A DNA stretch of 64,000 bases from Ampelocalamus luodianensis (GCA_036346255.1 CM070619.1:28960342-29024341), one strand, 5' to 3'; shown: positions 45,722-56,090, counted from the stretch's first letter. Made by a program: numbers and translations. The notes: generated by a model not told the origin, from the sequence alone.

Positions 45722-46139
45722 AAGGAGGGAGGAATGTCACGGACCTGCCTGACGGCCTGACTTGGATTTGGCTTCGATCGTGGGCCACGGTCCACGAGGC
45801 ATGAGAGAAGGGGACCAAGTCGGGTATAACAAGAGGCAAGGGCAGCGAGAAGAAGACATCGAAGGTTATTCAGTTAGCCACGGCTCTTCTCTTCCTCCAG
45901 CTTCTTCTCTTTCCCCAACCTCTGTATCTTGTTCCCGTTTCCCTGCTGTTCTTCCTCTACCTCATTCTCTCCTCTAATTCCTCCTCAGATCTCGTTTTGA
46001 CGCACTCGGGATTATACTTTGATCTCCCGAGTGTTATAGGAAACACTCGGGAAAGTTAATTCTACCGAGTGTTGACTTCTCGTCCCGAGTGTCCTATGAA
46101 ACACTCGGGATGCCTCTTTCTATGTGTGCATTCTCCACT

Positions 46140-46470
46140 CAATCCAGCGAGGCTTTTGTATTCACTGGAGTCATCGCCGACCACCACCACTCGTCGTATT
46201 CACTCTCCTAGGTGAGTGCAACTAACGTTTCGGATATATAGCATATAAGTTTCTCTGAACATGCTGCGGTCGCCAGAGCGTCTGACCTTGGCAAGGTCAA
46301 GGCCGTTGTACCAGTTCACGATGTCCATGTAGGTGTAGTTGCGCTTGTAGGGGACGAGTCATCAGAGCAGCAGCACTCAACTCGGCGTGGAGCGTGGAGG
46401 TGTAGTGGATGGCGGCGCCAAAGAGATTGGCGTGCTAGAGGATTCGGATCCTTGGTGAATGAAGGTTTAG
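46140..46470. repeat. 5'-module copy with splice-donor-like end
   Basis: GTCATCGCCGACCACCACCA, a CTCTCCTAG/GTGAGT donor-like site (about 46202-46215) and ACTAACGTTT resemble 51380-51410 and 52815-52890. Further on, the minus strand reads RNYTYMDIVNWYNGLDLAKV, the same motif that is degraded at 24270 (YTYMDAV). It is likely a broken copy of the same unknown gene. The function is not known to me. Confidence 0.45.
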
Positions 46471-46596
46471 TCGATGGCGGACAAAATTTACTTATTACAC
46501 AGGAACAAAATCTATCAATGTACTATCAACTGTGATGTAGGACAACAAGTATATCAGAATGTATAAATTGCATGCTCGAAACAATACAAGTATATC

Positions 46597-47340
46597 AGAA
46601 CACCACTCAATGCTACTCAAGGGCTCATGCCACACTAGCAGTATCATTCATATCATCACCAACACCATCACAGAGCAAAGGGAAGGGAACGGGATAGAGA
46701 ATAAAGAGGAGTAGTTTACCTCAATGCGACGCAGCAACGACGGCAAACACCACCACCAACACAGCCGACATCCATATCCCTACTATGCATAAATCAACTA
46801 AACATCAGAACACCACTCAATGCTACTCAAGGGCTCATGCCGCACTAGCAGTATCATCCATATCATCACCAACACCATCACAGAGCAAAGGGAAGGGAAC
46901 AGGATAGAGAATAAAGAGGAGTAGTTTACCTTAGTGCGACGCGGCAACGGCGGCAAACACCACCACCAGCACAGCCGACATCCATCTTTCTACTATGCAT
47001 AATTCAACCAAACATCATAACACCACTCAATGCTACTCAAGGGCTCATACCGCACTAGCAGTATCATCCATATCATCACCAACACCATCACAGAGCAAAG
47101 GGAAGGGAACGGGATAGAGAATAAAGAGGAGTAATTTACCTCAGTGCGACGCGGCAACGACGGCAAACACCACCACTAGCACAGCTGACATCCATCTCCC
47201 CACTATGCATAAATCAACCAAACATCATAACACTACTCAATGCTACTCAAGGGCTCATCCCACACTAGTAGTATCATCCATATCATCACCAACACCATCA
47301 CAGAGCAAAGGGAAGGGAACGGGATAGAGAATATTCAATA
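46597..47340. repeat. 210-bp tandem repeat, about 3.6 copies
   Basis: Units start at CACCACTCAATGCTACTCAA near 46600, 46810, 47020 and 47230 (period 209-210). They contain CATATCATCACCAACACCAT, GGGAAGGGAACGGGATAGAG and ACGGCAAACACCACCAC. The last copy is partial and runs into a GC-rich segment (47360-47600). Units are very similar, so amplification is recent. It lies inside or beside the second CACTA relic. Confidence 0.88.
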
Positions 47341-47644
47341 TTCACTTATTCAGTATTCAGCAATGGAGGAGTGGGAGCTGCGACGAGGGAGCAGAGGGGA
47401 GCGGCGTACCTCGATTCGGCAACGTAGATGGCGGGGCGAGCTCGATTCGGTGGGGGTGATGGCGGCGAGGTCAATTTGGCGGGGGAGATGGCGGGGCGAG
47501 GTCGATTCGGCGGCGGCGAGGTCGAATTAGCGGCGGGGGAGGCGCGGTACGGGAGCCCAAAGTCTCAAACCCTAGCGCGCGATGGGGAGGGGAAAAGGCG
47601 AGTGACGAGTTAGGGCACAAACTCTAGCGCGCAGGCTGTTATTA

Positions 47645-49330
47645 ATAAAGGGATATCACAGACGGTTCCATAATAGAACCGTCGTGATATGATCTAATAT
47701 CATAAACAGTTCTATAATAGAACCGTCTGTGACATTTTAAAAGAACCGTCCGTGATATGGTCTAATATCACAGACGGTTCCATAATAAAACCGTATGTGA
47801 CATTTTTTTAATATTTTTCTTGTAATCTTTTGTCTATTTTAGAAAGAGACAATTTAGGCTATAGAATGTTGATCTAACAATGAGAAAATGTGACTGATGG
47901 ATAAAGAAATTTTAGTCACCTGAAGCATAGACACTCCCTATTACGGATTTGCTAGCTACTATATCTAAAACCGCTAATTAATTTTATGGCAAGTAGTTCA
48001 ACACCTCTGCAAAGAAGTTGGCATACTCATGCATAATCATGCAGTCATCGCTGCAGAAGACGGTGTAGTCATCCCACCCTTCCACGCCATAGCCGGTGCT
48101 TGTGCACCGGTGGCCGTCCTCCGACAACGCCCACACCCGGCCCAGCGGCCCAGCCATCTTCTTCCACGCCGTCGCTTGGACCATGTCCGCGGCGAGCCTA
48201 CGACACCGCCTACACTCCCGATTGGTCCTCTTGGCCGTCTCGCACCTGCCGCCGGCCGACTCACCTTCGACCTGCCTGATGTAGTACTTCCCAACGTCGC
48301 ACGTCTCGCTGGCCGTGTAGAGGAGGAGGCCGAGCACGTAGGCCACGGCTACCCGTTCAAGGAACACGAGGTCACGCTGTATGTCTTGGGGGCGCAAAGA
48401 CAAGTGCGAGGCCGACGATGAAGCAAGCCTCCGAGTTGTCGGCGTCGGCCAAGTGGTTGACGACGGTGAGGTAGCGCTCGTTGTCCTGCCACTTCATCGC
48501 CTCCTCCCACTCCAGCGCCACGCGCCTCCCCATGGCACGCTTCTTGGACACCTTATATATGGCCTTGCAACTAAAATTCAAGACGACTGAATCTTAATAC
48601 AAGAATTAATTACTCCATAAGAAAATTAAAATGTCAAATTAAGGTCGTTGTTGCTAGTCAAATTCACAGTTTGAATATTGGACACAAAATGAAATCATCA
48701 CGTACGTGGCTCGTAGGCTGCAAATGTCGCCCATGGGCTGAGGAGAGCTCGCGGCCATGAGGCCGACGATGTGGACGACGACATCGTCAGGAAGAAGGAC
48801 GACGATCGCCGACCTCCTCGCCAGCTTGGTCCTAGAAGTCATGCTCTGTGTGCTCACCATAGCGTACATATTCAATATACCATGCGTGCTCACCATGGCG
48901 CGCGATGATCATTCTTATAAAACGTCGAAGAGATGCATCGTACGTAACGTCGGCACACGAGATGAAGAGACGCATCGCCCGTCAACGCAGGAGATGAAGA
49001 GACGCATCGCGCAGGAGCCGAAACATTTAATTATCACAGACGGTTCGTGTTAAGAACCGTCTGGTAAGTATCACAGACGGTTGTTTGTTGAAAACCGTCT
49101 GTGACAGTTCTAAATATCACAGACGGTTATTTTTACGAACCGTCTGTGATACTGCACAGACGGTTTTTATCATAAACCGTATGTGTATTACCTCTTCACA
49201 GACAGTTTTTAGCATAGCCAGTAACACAGATAGTCTCTAAAACAAAACCGTCTGTGATTGCATGTAATACAGACAGTTTTAGTCAACCGTCTGTGATGAG
49301 GCGACCAGTATTAGCCTTTTTGTAGTAGTG
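47645..49330. mobile_element. CACTA-type relic with TCACAGACGGTT repeats
   Basis: The right end reads TTTTTGTAGTAGTG, finishing at 49330; its complement CACTACTACAAAAA is a CACTA terminus. Subterminal TCACAGACGGTT/AACCGTCTGTGA words fill 49030-49300, and a second cluster occurs at 47650-47790, in both orientations. A left CACTA end was not found, so the element is truncated or extends into the 210-bp repeat. It carries a broken F-box-like gene on the minus strand (47984-48896). No transposase was seen. Confidence 0.7.
47984..48896 (-). pseudogene. Captured grass F-box-type gene, two exons, broken
   Basis: Exon 1 (to 48706) reads VLLPDDVVVHIVGLMAASSP, an F-box-like start, and ends at a donor GCCAC/GTACGT. 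An acceptor TTTTAG at 48572 begins exon 2: MGRRVALEWEEAMKWQDNER, ADADNSEACFIVG. Then comes a frameshift near 48400, then LERVAVAYVLGLLLY, KYYIRQVEGE, NRECRRCRRLAADM and VFCSDDCMIMHEYANFFAEV. The Cys-rich tail and the Sel1-like middle match a large grass F-box family (compare At2g35280). These usually act as substrate adaptors of SCF ubiquitin ligases. The frameshift and the transposon setting make it a pseudogene. Confidence 0.7.
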
Positions 49331-49377
49331 GAAGCACTGACGATATACATGTCAGGATTGTCTGTCAGTAATATTGG

Positions 49378-49860
49378 TCGTGTAACATCCCAAAAATATC
49401 AAAACTATACAATTTATTTTCAACCTTAATTTCTGAAGATTTGGGTATTTCAAAAAATTCTGCATTTAATAAAAAGCTTTTCTTAATTTTTAGCAGGTAA
49501 AAATAAAATTTTCAAAAATAACAAAAAATTGATCATATTTTGTATGAGTTTTAAATAATATAAAATACTTCCCTAAACTTTTCCAAAATTTTAATAAATT
49601 TGCCAAAGCATTTATGAAATTCTAAAGACTTTTTCTAAGTTTAAGCCGCGGAAAATGATTTTTCCTGAATAAAGAAAATGATACCAGGGTGGATAATATT
49701 TTATATGAGTTCAAAATAATTCATTGTGCATGTGTAAAGTTTTCTATAAGTTCTGGACGTATGTTGCAATTTATGGTAAATACAAAACCATTTATGTGTT
49801 TATTTAATTTCAAATCAATTTAGAATTTTAGAAGCACTTTTGGGTCGAATCTCAACCGTG
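49378..49860 (+). mobile_element. 5' start of a TGTAACATCCC-type LTR
   Basis: Begins TGTAACATCCC, as does the LTR-like element at 39578, and continues with the same kind of AT-rich, TTTTCTAAAG-like sequence. Only the first half-kilobase is present. It lies about 50 bases outside the CACTA end at 49330. Confidence 0.45.
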
Positions 49861-49861
49861 A

Positions 49862-50110
49862 ACCAAGCCTTACTTGGGTGGCTAGTGGAGGTGATTGTAC
49901 CCCCAAGCCCACCAGGGTTCAAACCCCAGATTTGTCCTTGTGTGTCTCATTAAGGAGGATTTTCTTTTAGTGGGAGGCGATGTACACCTCGCAAACGAGG
50001 CGCTTGTGTTGACTTCGTCATTTATTCGTCAAGCTCCGCTCGTCCGATCTTCGGTAGGCGTCGTGTGTGTGAGTGCGTGCGTGTGGTGGTGTGCGTGTGT
50101 GGGCGTTTGT
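49862..50110 (+). mobile_element. tRNA-derived SINE-like segment
   Basis: A tRNA-like A box (GGTGGCTAGTGG, about 49877) and B box (GGTTCAAACCCC, about 49917) are spaced as in RNA polymerase III promoters. A short body and a GT-rich tract (50058-50107) follow. The combination suggests a plant SINE. No clear target duplication was seen. Confidence 0.35.
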
Positions 50111-50394
50111 GTATTGTACTGGGTGATTTGAAAAAAAATGACCTAGCACTGTTCCATAATCCCAGGCCTGGCCGAACCCGCGTCCTTCTCTCTGATTTCC
50201 CATTTCCGTCGTGCGAAGGTGTATTTTCCTCCTCTCGTCTTCCCCTTGCTGTCGCTTACAGGCCGGGCCCACCGGCAGGCGTGGTATCCTGTGTACGCCT
50301 GTATCCACAATCCCCCGTTCCAAAGGTTGGGTAAGGACAGGGGCGGAGGGAGGGGGGCTGGGGGGCCTGGCCTCCCCCAACAGCCTGCTAATAC

Positions 50395-50860
50395 ATCATT
50401 AGGTACTTAAATATTTGGGCATCATTTGACATAGAAAATACATGCATCCTAGTGGAAAAATATTATCCAGTTGATTTCTCAAGTCAAGAAAGAGCCCAAT
50501 TAGAATGCCAACTCCCACATTTTAAAATTGATGTATGCAACCATCCAGAACTAAGCAAATTACCATCGCTGTCGATATAACAAGTGGACTATTTAAGACC
50601 GTAAAAGTTCATTGTACCCAATGGTGGACAAAGTTGTTAAGATCGGTTTTAACTCTTCCAATATCAACCGCAATTATCGAGAGAATCTTTTCAGGAATGA
50701 AGGTTATGAAGACGCGTCTTCGAACTACAATGGGAGATGGATTTGCACGAGATTGTTTGGTAATTTATATTGAGAAGGCAATGGCTAAAAAGATTAGTAA
50801 TGATGATATCATTAATGAATATGATCGTCTTGTAGTCGTAGATCTAAGTTTAAATTAATA
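50395..50860 (+). pseudogene. hAT transposase C-terminal (dimerisation) relic
   Basis: The open frame 50535-50858 reads LLRSVLTLPISTAIIERIFS then GMKVMKTRLRTTMGDGFARD and CLVIYIEKAMAKKISND. This is the hAT family C-terminal dimerisation domain (the S..ERxFSxMK and RLR...DxF signatures) as found in zinc-finger MYM/TTF-type proteins. The rest of the transposase is missing, with only traces (50410-50530) upstream. It is a dead fragment; neither terminus was identified. Confidence 0.7.
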
Positions 50861-51239
50861 CTGATGTAATCTTATTCGTATTTTGCATAGCATTATTGCC
50901 TTGATATGTATAGTTATAACTATGAGATCGGTGAATCAAACTTGGTTCTATTTTGCTTGTTATTTGTGCCGCCCCCCTATGTCGGATTCCTGGCTCCGCC
51001 TCTGGGTAAGGACCACAGCACCTTTCAAACCACTCAAGATCTTGTGTATGCATAGGCGCATAGCAAGCCCCACCTCCTGAAATTTAAAATCCGCGGAAAT
51101 TCGTGCACAGTTGTTTTTTGGTCCCACTTGTCATCCTGACGGTCACTGTCTGGGAAGAACCTTTTGCGTGGAATCTCCATCAGTCTATAGATATGGCGTG
51201 ACTCAGACCGAAGGCTTTCCCAATGTGGTAATGTGCCAA

Positions 51240-51612
51240 GGTAATCTGGTCTGCTCGTTCGACCTCAATGCAATTTTCCTTTCACCATTGATGCGCACAT
51301 CTCCAGTTCAAGTCCGGCGAGGCCTTGGCAATCGTCGTCGGAGTTGTCGCCAACCACCGCTGCTCCTTGTGTCCATTCTCCTAGGTAAGTTCAACTAACG
51401 TTTGATAAAGCATGCAATGCAATTTTCATTTCACCATTGGTGCGCAGTACTGCTGTTTGTTTGCTTTCGATTGGGGTTAGCGACGTTTAGCGTGATTGGG
51501 CTTCCCCATCCGCGGAACATTTGGGCAATCACTTTTTATGCGATTAGCAAGGACGGGGACTGTGTGGACGGCGAGCCGCCTCTGGAGGGAGCATGCTGAT
51601 GGAGGCGGCCAT
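51240..51612. repeat. Recurrent 5'-module, copy at 51.2 kb
   Basis: Aligns with 23840-24195 in the same orientation. It has CAATTTTCCTTTCACCATTG, CAAGTCCGGCGAGGCC, the donor-like CATTCTCCTAG/GTAAGT, ACTAACGTTTGATAAAGC, TTTAGCGTGATTGGG and GACGGCGAGCCGCC. It may be a transcribed leader of a lost gene. No protein family is assigned. Confidence 0.6.
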
Positions 51613-51741
51613 CAATTTAAGCTTTAACAATTAAAAAAAAAAAATGGTTATTTTTATTTTGAAAATATCAAAAGGACCCGAAAATTGAAATGTTACATCT
51701 AAATTCTGAGCAATGCGACACAACTGAAACTCTTTTTGAAA

Positions 51742-53222
51742 ACAGTTGAGCCGGTGGCTGGCTCTGCTGCCATGTTAACAAGCATACTAAATACTGGCAA
51801 CTCATGCGTGATAGTTACCCTCATTTTATACCGAGTTTACCGCATCCTATATACTCAAGCACCACACGAATGGGATTGATCTAATCTAACAAGCATGCTA
51901 AATACTGGCTAAACAACTACTTTGTTTCAGTGACTATTTTGCCAACTCATGCTGGTATCATTATTTTGAACCATTTCTCTTTCTATATGTGACAAGTACA
52001 ATCGTATAGTGTTTATACTGTATTTGCCTTGTATGCAAGAACGAAGTAATTACAGTTTTTGGCATGATTCAAGCACATTAATAAGCAGTTGAATCGAACA
52101 TCGCATATATTGCCACACAGGTTTGCTTCTTTAGCATCCCCTGTTTTGGTACCACATAACATTTTTTTCAATGGAAGTGCGTTGATAAGTATCGCAGAGG
52201 CCCAGCATGAAATCAAGTAAGATCGTGTTTTAGTCCTTACTGATCACATTAGAGGGTGTTTAGTGTGGCTGTGTCCTGTGTGGGTCATGAAAGTCCCAAA
52301 AAAAAAAAACACAAGACTCGTTTTCTATCGGATGTTCATGCAGAATTTGGTCCATCCCGAGTATACTTCTCTTTGGACAAGCCCATGGGCCATGGCATCG
52401 CTATTGACCATCAAATCCTATGATTGTTAGTCCCTACTGATCGCATTAGAGGGTATTTAGCCCACGCCATGTTCTTCCGATCCGAAGCATAAAACACGTC
52501 GTTGTCCTCCGCATTCCGCAAACAACAGTACATGGCCATACAATTTTCCGCAAACAAAGTGCTTAATGCTGGGCCCTACAATTCTTCCGTAAACAAATTG
52601 CTCAATTGCTCGGTCACCAAAGTTTTGACTACAAATTCTGTACCATCCACTGGTTGCTGGGCCCTCCAATTATCTAAAACCCACATGTCAGTGTAACAGT
52701 GTGTTACAAAGTTTTCTAGCAGATTTTAGCTTTCGATGTTGATACTTAGTATCGGTTGCTACTTACCGCTTTGTCATTCCTGTCATCCCTTCATTTTAGA
52801 GTGGAGAGGCCTCGGTGTTCGCCAGTGTCGCCGACCACCACGCTCGTGTTCATTTACCCAGGTGAGTGCAATTAAGGTTTCAGATAGATCGTATTTCGCA
52901 TCTTCTCTCTTTTGATGCGCAATTGCTGTTTGATGTGATTATATCACACAGAATACATAGAATTTGATGGAAGCTAGGGACGTCCGGCGAGATACGAACA
53001 TGGCAGCAAAGCCAGCCACCGGCTCAACTGTTGTGCTAAGCATCCTTGCTCGCGAGGAGTTTCGCTAGGGTAGCTCAACTCGAGTCCTAGTTTTCTTGTG
53101 CACAGCCTCCATGATTGTATCCCTAACGCCTTTTAAATGAACGAAAGCTCATGGCTTCCCCCGACAAAACTGCATTCAACATGAGTTTTCACTGTTTCAG
53201 TTGTGTCGCGTTGCTTAGATCA
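51742..53222. repeat. Inverted repeat pair around KEN-gene leader
   Basis: The left arm 51742-51775 (GTTGAGCCGGTGGCTGGCTC then TGCTGCCATGTT) is nearly the reverse complement of 53000-53033. The outer part, GCGACACAACTGAAAC (about 51715), pairs with GTTTCAGTTGTGTCGC (about 53196). The right arm is interrupted by about 150 bases that the left arm lacks. The spacer is about 1.2 kb. Confidence 0.65.
52050..52790. other. No gene; short direct repeat only
   Basis: The phrase TACTGATC(A/G)CATTAGAGGGT occurs at about 52239 and 52436. No supportable coding sequence or element ends were found. Confidence 0.4.
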
Positions 53223-53413
53223 GTAAGATGGGGAGCTTGCGGTTACTTCACTATTTCAGATAATTTTTAGACTAAAACAACGGAAGTAATGTTACCTTCT
53301 AAAATGATTGGGTAGTGTTACCAATATGAAAGATTAGTTTTCAGTACTTAGTTCGGATTTAGGAACCGATGCATGACATTTACCTGTCGATTGCTCCATT
53401 TATGACCAAACAG

Positions 53414-54277
53414 CGTGTTGGACCATGAGGAAATTACACCACTCACCCAATACATCGAGCAGACACAAATTATGTACGAAAACAGAGAGCTTGTTGGTGA
53501 GAAGCTTGGAAGAAAATACCACATTCTGACTGAAGAAGCCAAGCGCCTCATCAGAACACTTCTCAAAGAACTATATTGTGTCCACGAAAAGGAAAGTGTC
53601 CTAAGCATTTGGAAGAATCGAACGTTTTTGTGACAAGATTTGGGGAAGCAAAATTAAGAGATGTTAGTTTTCGTCGCAAGAACGACTCAATGGTACTTCA
53701 AAACTACCGGGATACCTGTACGATAATTAAGGAAACAGTGTTTCAACAGCACAAGAAGGATATACCTGAAGATATAATGCATCTCCTACGCTTAATGAAC
53801 TCACCGGCTACAGTATTTGATATGGAGTACGTCATCTGCACACATGCTTCTCTAGTTCCTCTGGAAAACAGGGAACCATTTTTCATGAGAATGTACATCC
53901 GCATCAATTCTGTGCTGTCTCATGACAAACGAAAGCACATAATGCAAGCTTTGCCGTACAAAATTGATTGGTACCACAAATTGAAAGGCAATCGCCTGCT
54001 TGAAGAATTGTTCGGGTGTAAAAAAGATGAATCCAAACAAGGAACCAAAGCCTTTCTGAAGTCCTACAGGAATGCAACTGTTCATGTAATGGATGATTAC
54101 TCCAGGCGGCGGGAGAAGTGCACCCCAGAGGACTTTCAACAAATCTTGTTGGTTACCTTTCCAAACTTGCTGCCAAGGATGCAAGAGGAGCTTCAGAAGG
54201 TGAAACAGTTGAGAGATTTGAAATTTGACAGTCTATTTGGACCAAACTTAATACTTAGGACCCCCAAAGGTGCTTGA
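53414..54277 (+). pseudogene. Degenerate kinase + KEN-domain protein (IRE1/RNase L-like), one frameshift
   Basis: An acceptor-like CAAACAG precedes an open stretch: TPLTQYIEQTQIMYENRELV, LGRKYHILTEEAKRLI, LLKELYCVHEK. A single-base loss near 53588 shifts the frame, which continues to 54277. The kinase catalytic loop reads PKHLEESNVFV (Asp of HRD replaced) and the DFG region reads RDVSF, so phosphotransfer is unlikely. The KEN-like half follows: THASLVPLENREPFF (compare HPFFWxxExR), IDWYHKL, AFLKSYRNATVHVMDD and LVTFPNLLPRMQEEL. The Arg-Asn-x3-His ribonuclease motif is kept, while the Asp six residues before the Arg is Ala. The family (stress RNA cleavage by IRE1/RNase L) is inferred from memory of the motifs. 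Relatives sit at 24944 and 61150. It could still be expressed as a KEN-only protein from 53576. Confidence 0.62.
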
Positions 54278-54309
54278 GAAGGAAAATAGCCTGACAACTT
54301 TGAAACTTC

Positions 54310-55250
54310 ATAGTCTGCTTTGAACTGATCTGCACTCAGGAAGCTTCAGTTCACATCCTTTGGTAGTGTTACGTTTAATCATAGTCATTTTAATATGCAG
54401 AGGATGCTTCTCCTGTATCTCTACTATTCTGTAGATCACACTATTTTGAATTGATCTGTTTTAAGTAAATCTTTTGCCCATAAGAGATATCAATTACTCA
54501 CTCGTTACATACTTACATCTGCCCCAGGGTGTAGGTTGTAATCTGCATAGTGGTATTACTACTTGCTAGTGCCACAGGATCATTTGCCTATATCTGAAAC
54601 TTCAATTACTATTTCTGGTAGTGTATAATTTGAGTATACTCTTGTAATGCAAGGAAGAGTATTGAATCTACAGTCCATTTTAAACAATCTCTAAGAAATA
54701 TGTTGCATGATATGTTGTATTCAGGAAACTTTCATTACAAATTTACAACTTCCGTAATGTCACTACCAATTGTAGCCTTTAGTGATCTACAAATGTACTT
54801 CGAATGTATCTTATAATTATGTAGGTGGCACTAGTCTGATTTTCAAACAATCTTTGGGTGATTTGTTTCCTACATGAAACTTCAACTATTGTTTCTAGTA
54901 GTGTAACTTCGATTGTAATTCCTTCTGGGTATAGTGTGGAGTGTGGACGTATTCCTCCAATTATGTTGAATGTTGATGACACTACTTTTAAACAATTTAT
55001 AAGTGAGTTTGCTGCATATCCAAAACCTCAACCACTACTTCTGGTAGTGTAGCATTTTAGTATACTCTTGGAATCCACAGAAGAAACTTCAATAATATTT
55101 CCGCCTGAGTATTGTTCTTGTAATTTGAGGAAGTGTCTCTGTAATTATGTCGACAACACTTGTTTTGAACAATTACTAAATGATATGTTTCATATGTGAA
55201 ACTTCAGTTACTAGTACTTGTGTAACATTTGAGTGTACTCTGCATGCAAT
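54310..55250. repeat. Degenerate tandem repeat, ~140-170 bp, downstream of KEN gene
   Basis: The phrase GAAACTTCAATTACT(A)TTTCTGGTAGTGTAA followed by TTTGAGTATACTCTTG recurs around 54592, 54870, 55017 and 55189, with a weaker copy near 54722. A single copy also follows the pseudogene at 25815-25890. It is noncoding, probably 3' UTR-derived. Confidence 0.65.
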
Positions 55251-55259
55251 GCATAGTTT

Positions 55260-56090
55260 TTTATTACGGTAAACTGCTAGAGGAATGCAGTGGAAATACA
55301 AAATCTGACCAAACAGAATAAGTATGGTAAACTTGAATGCTTCATGAGATAAAGAGAAACAGTTCAGAACTTTAATCACTTGACCAAGGAGCAGAACCTT
55401 TCCATACATTGAACTGTTAGCATTGACTAGAAATGGTAGCAGCACTTCTGAAAGACTGAAAGTACAAACTAAAATGCACTTTGAGCAGTTAAGTTATAGT
55501 TTGCAGTTCTAAGACAAATAATCCTGTTTAACTAACAAATATACAATTTCATCATAATTTTAAGCATGTAAAATAGTATAAGCTAGGGATACTAGTGTTC
55601 TTCAAGCTGGTTCCCAAATCTTAGTCGAGTTTTCAGTTTAACATTACTGCATTGCACATTGCTCAAAGTAACACATTATCATTACTAAGAAATTGGTGAT
55701 AAACAGAAAATTTTGGAAACAAGAAATTGGTGATATTCTAACAGAGAATTTTGGAAACCAGTTCAATTCAATTCACATGCAATAGATACTTTAGACAGCA
55801 TAGAACAAATATCAGTTGGCTTCGATTTATGTACGCAATTTTAATAAGACAATCTCCAAACACACTATGTAAATTGTTCAATTTTAGAAGGGTAAACAAG
55901 TAATTCGTGATAGTTTGTGCCAAGATGATAATGTGTGATAGTACTGATAGTATTTTGTGATACATGCATCTACAAACCATAGACCTAGGAAAGATTGACC
56001 TTTCTTCATTTATACTCTTCTAATTTAGCATAAATGTATCAAAACTATCAAGCTAACCAACAAACCGGCTTACGTTGCCTCCTCTATGAG
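55260..56090. other. AT-rich, no feature recognised
   Basis: No open frame with known motifs and no repeat ends were seen in this stretch. Confidence 0.4.

Larger units (their letters stand above)
34379..45991 (+). mobile_element. Non-autonomous LTR retrotransposon with captured host genes
   Basis: The left LTR is 34379-34734 (356 bases, TGTCACGG...TATGTGACA). The primer-binding site TGGTATCAGAGCC begins at 34737. The polypurine tract AAGGAGGGAGGAA (45722-45734) immediately precedes the right LTR, which starts at 45735 and is cut at about 45991, roughly 100 bases short. The internal region, excluding the two solo LTRs, is about 3.3 kb. It contains a PTB-like RRM frame, a Ser/Pro linker, a 6PGDH-like/aldolase-gene fragment and an AGC-kinase fragment, all in the plus orientation and without introns. 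No gag, protease, RT or integrase is present, so it must rely on another element for movement. It sits inside a CACTA-type element. Confidence 0.85.
30299..46115. mobile_element. CACTA-type element carrying gene fragments, invaded by retroelements
   Basis: The left end reads CACTACCAGAAA at 30299. It is followed within 350 bases by many direct and inverted ACTCGGGA/TCCCGAGT words, the subterminal repeats typical of CACTA elements. The same words, again in both orientations, occur at 46007-46106. I therefore infer one CACTA element whose middle now holds captured exons (31.6-34.1 kb) and a nested LTR retrotransposon (34379-45991). The right terminus (expected TTTCTGGTAGTG) is not present near 46.1 kb, so the element is truncated there. 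No transposase was seen, so it would be non-autonomous. Confidence 0.6.

Noticed and set aside
49877..49930. tRNA gene
   Set aside because: A- and B-box-like words are present but no cloverleaf with anticodon and acceptor stem can be drawn; treated as SINE-like.
54603..54625. TTTCTGGTAGTG as the missing right CACTA terminus
   Set aside because: It is part of the repeated KEN-gene 3' unit and has no ACTCGGGA subterminal repeats beside it.
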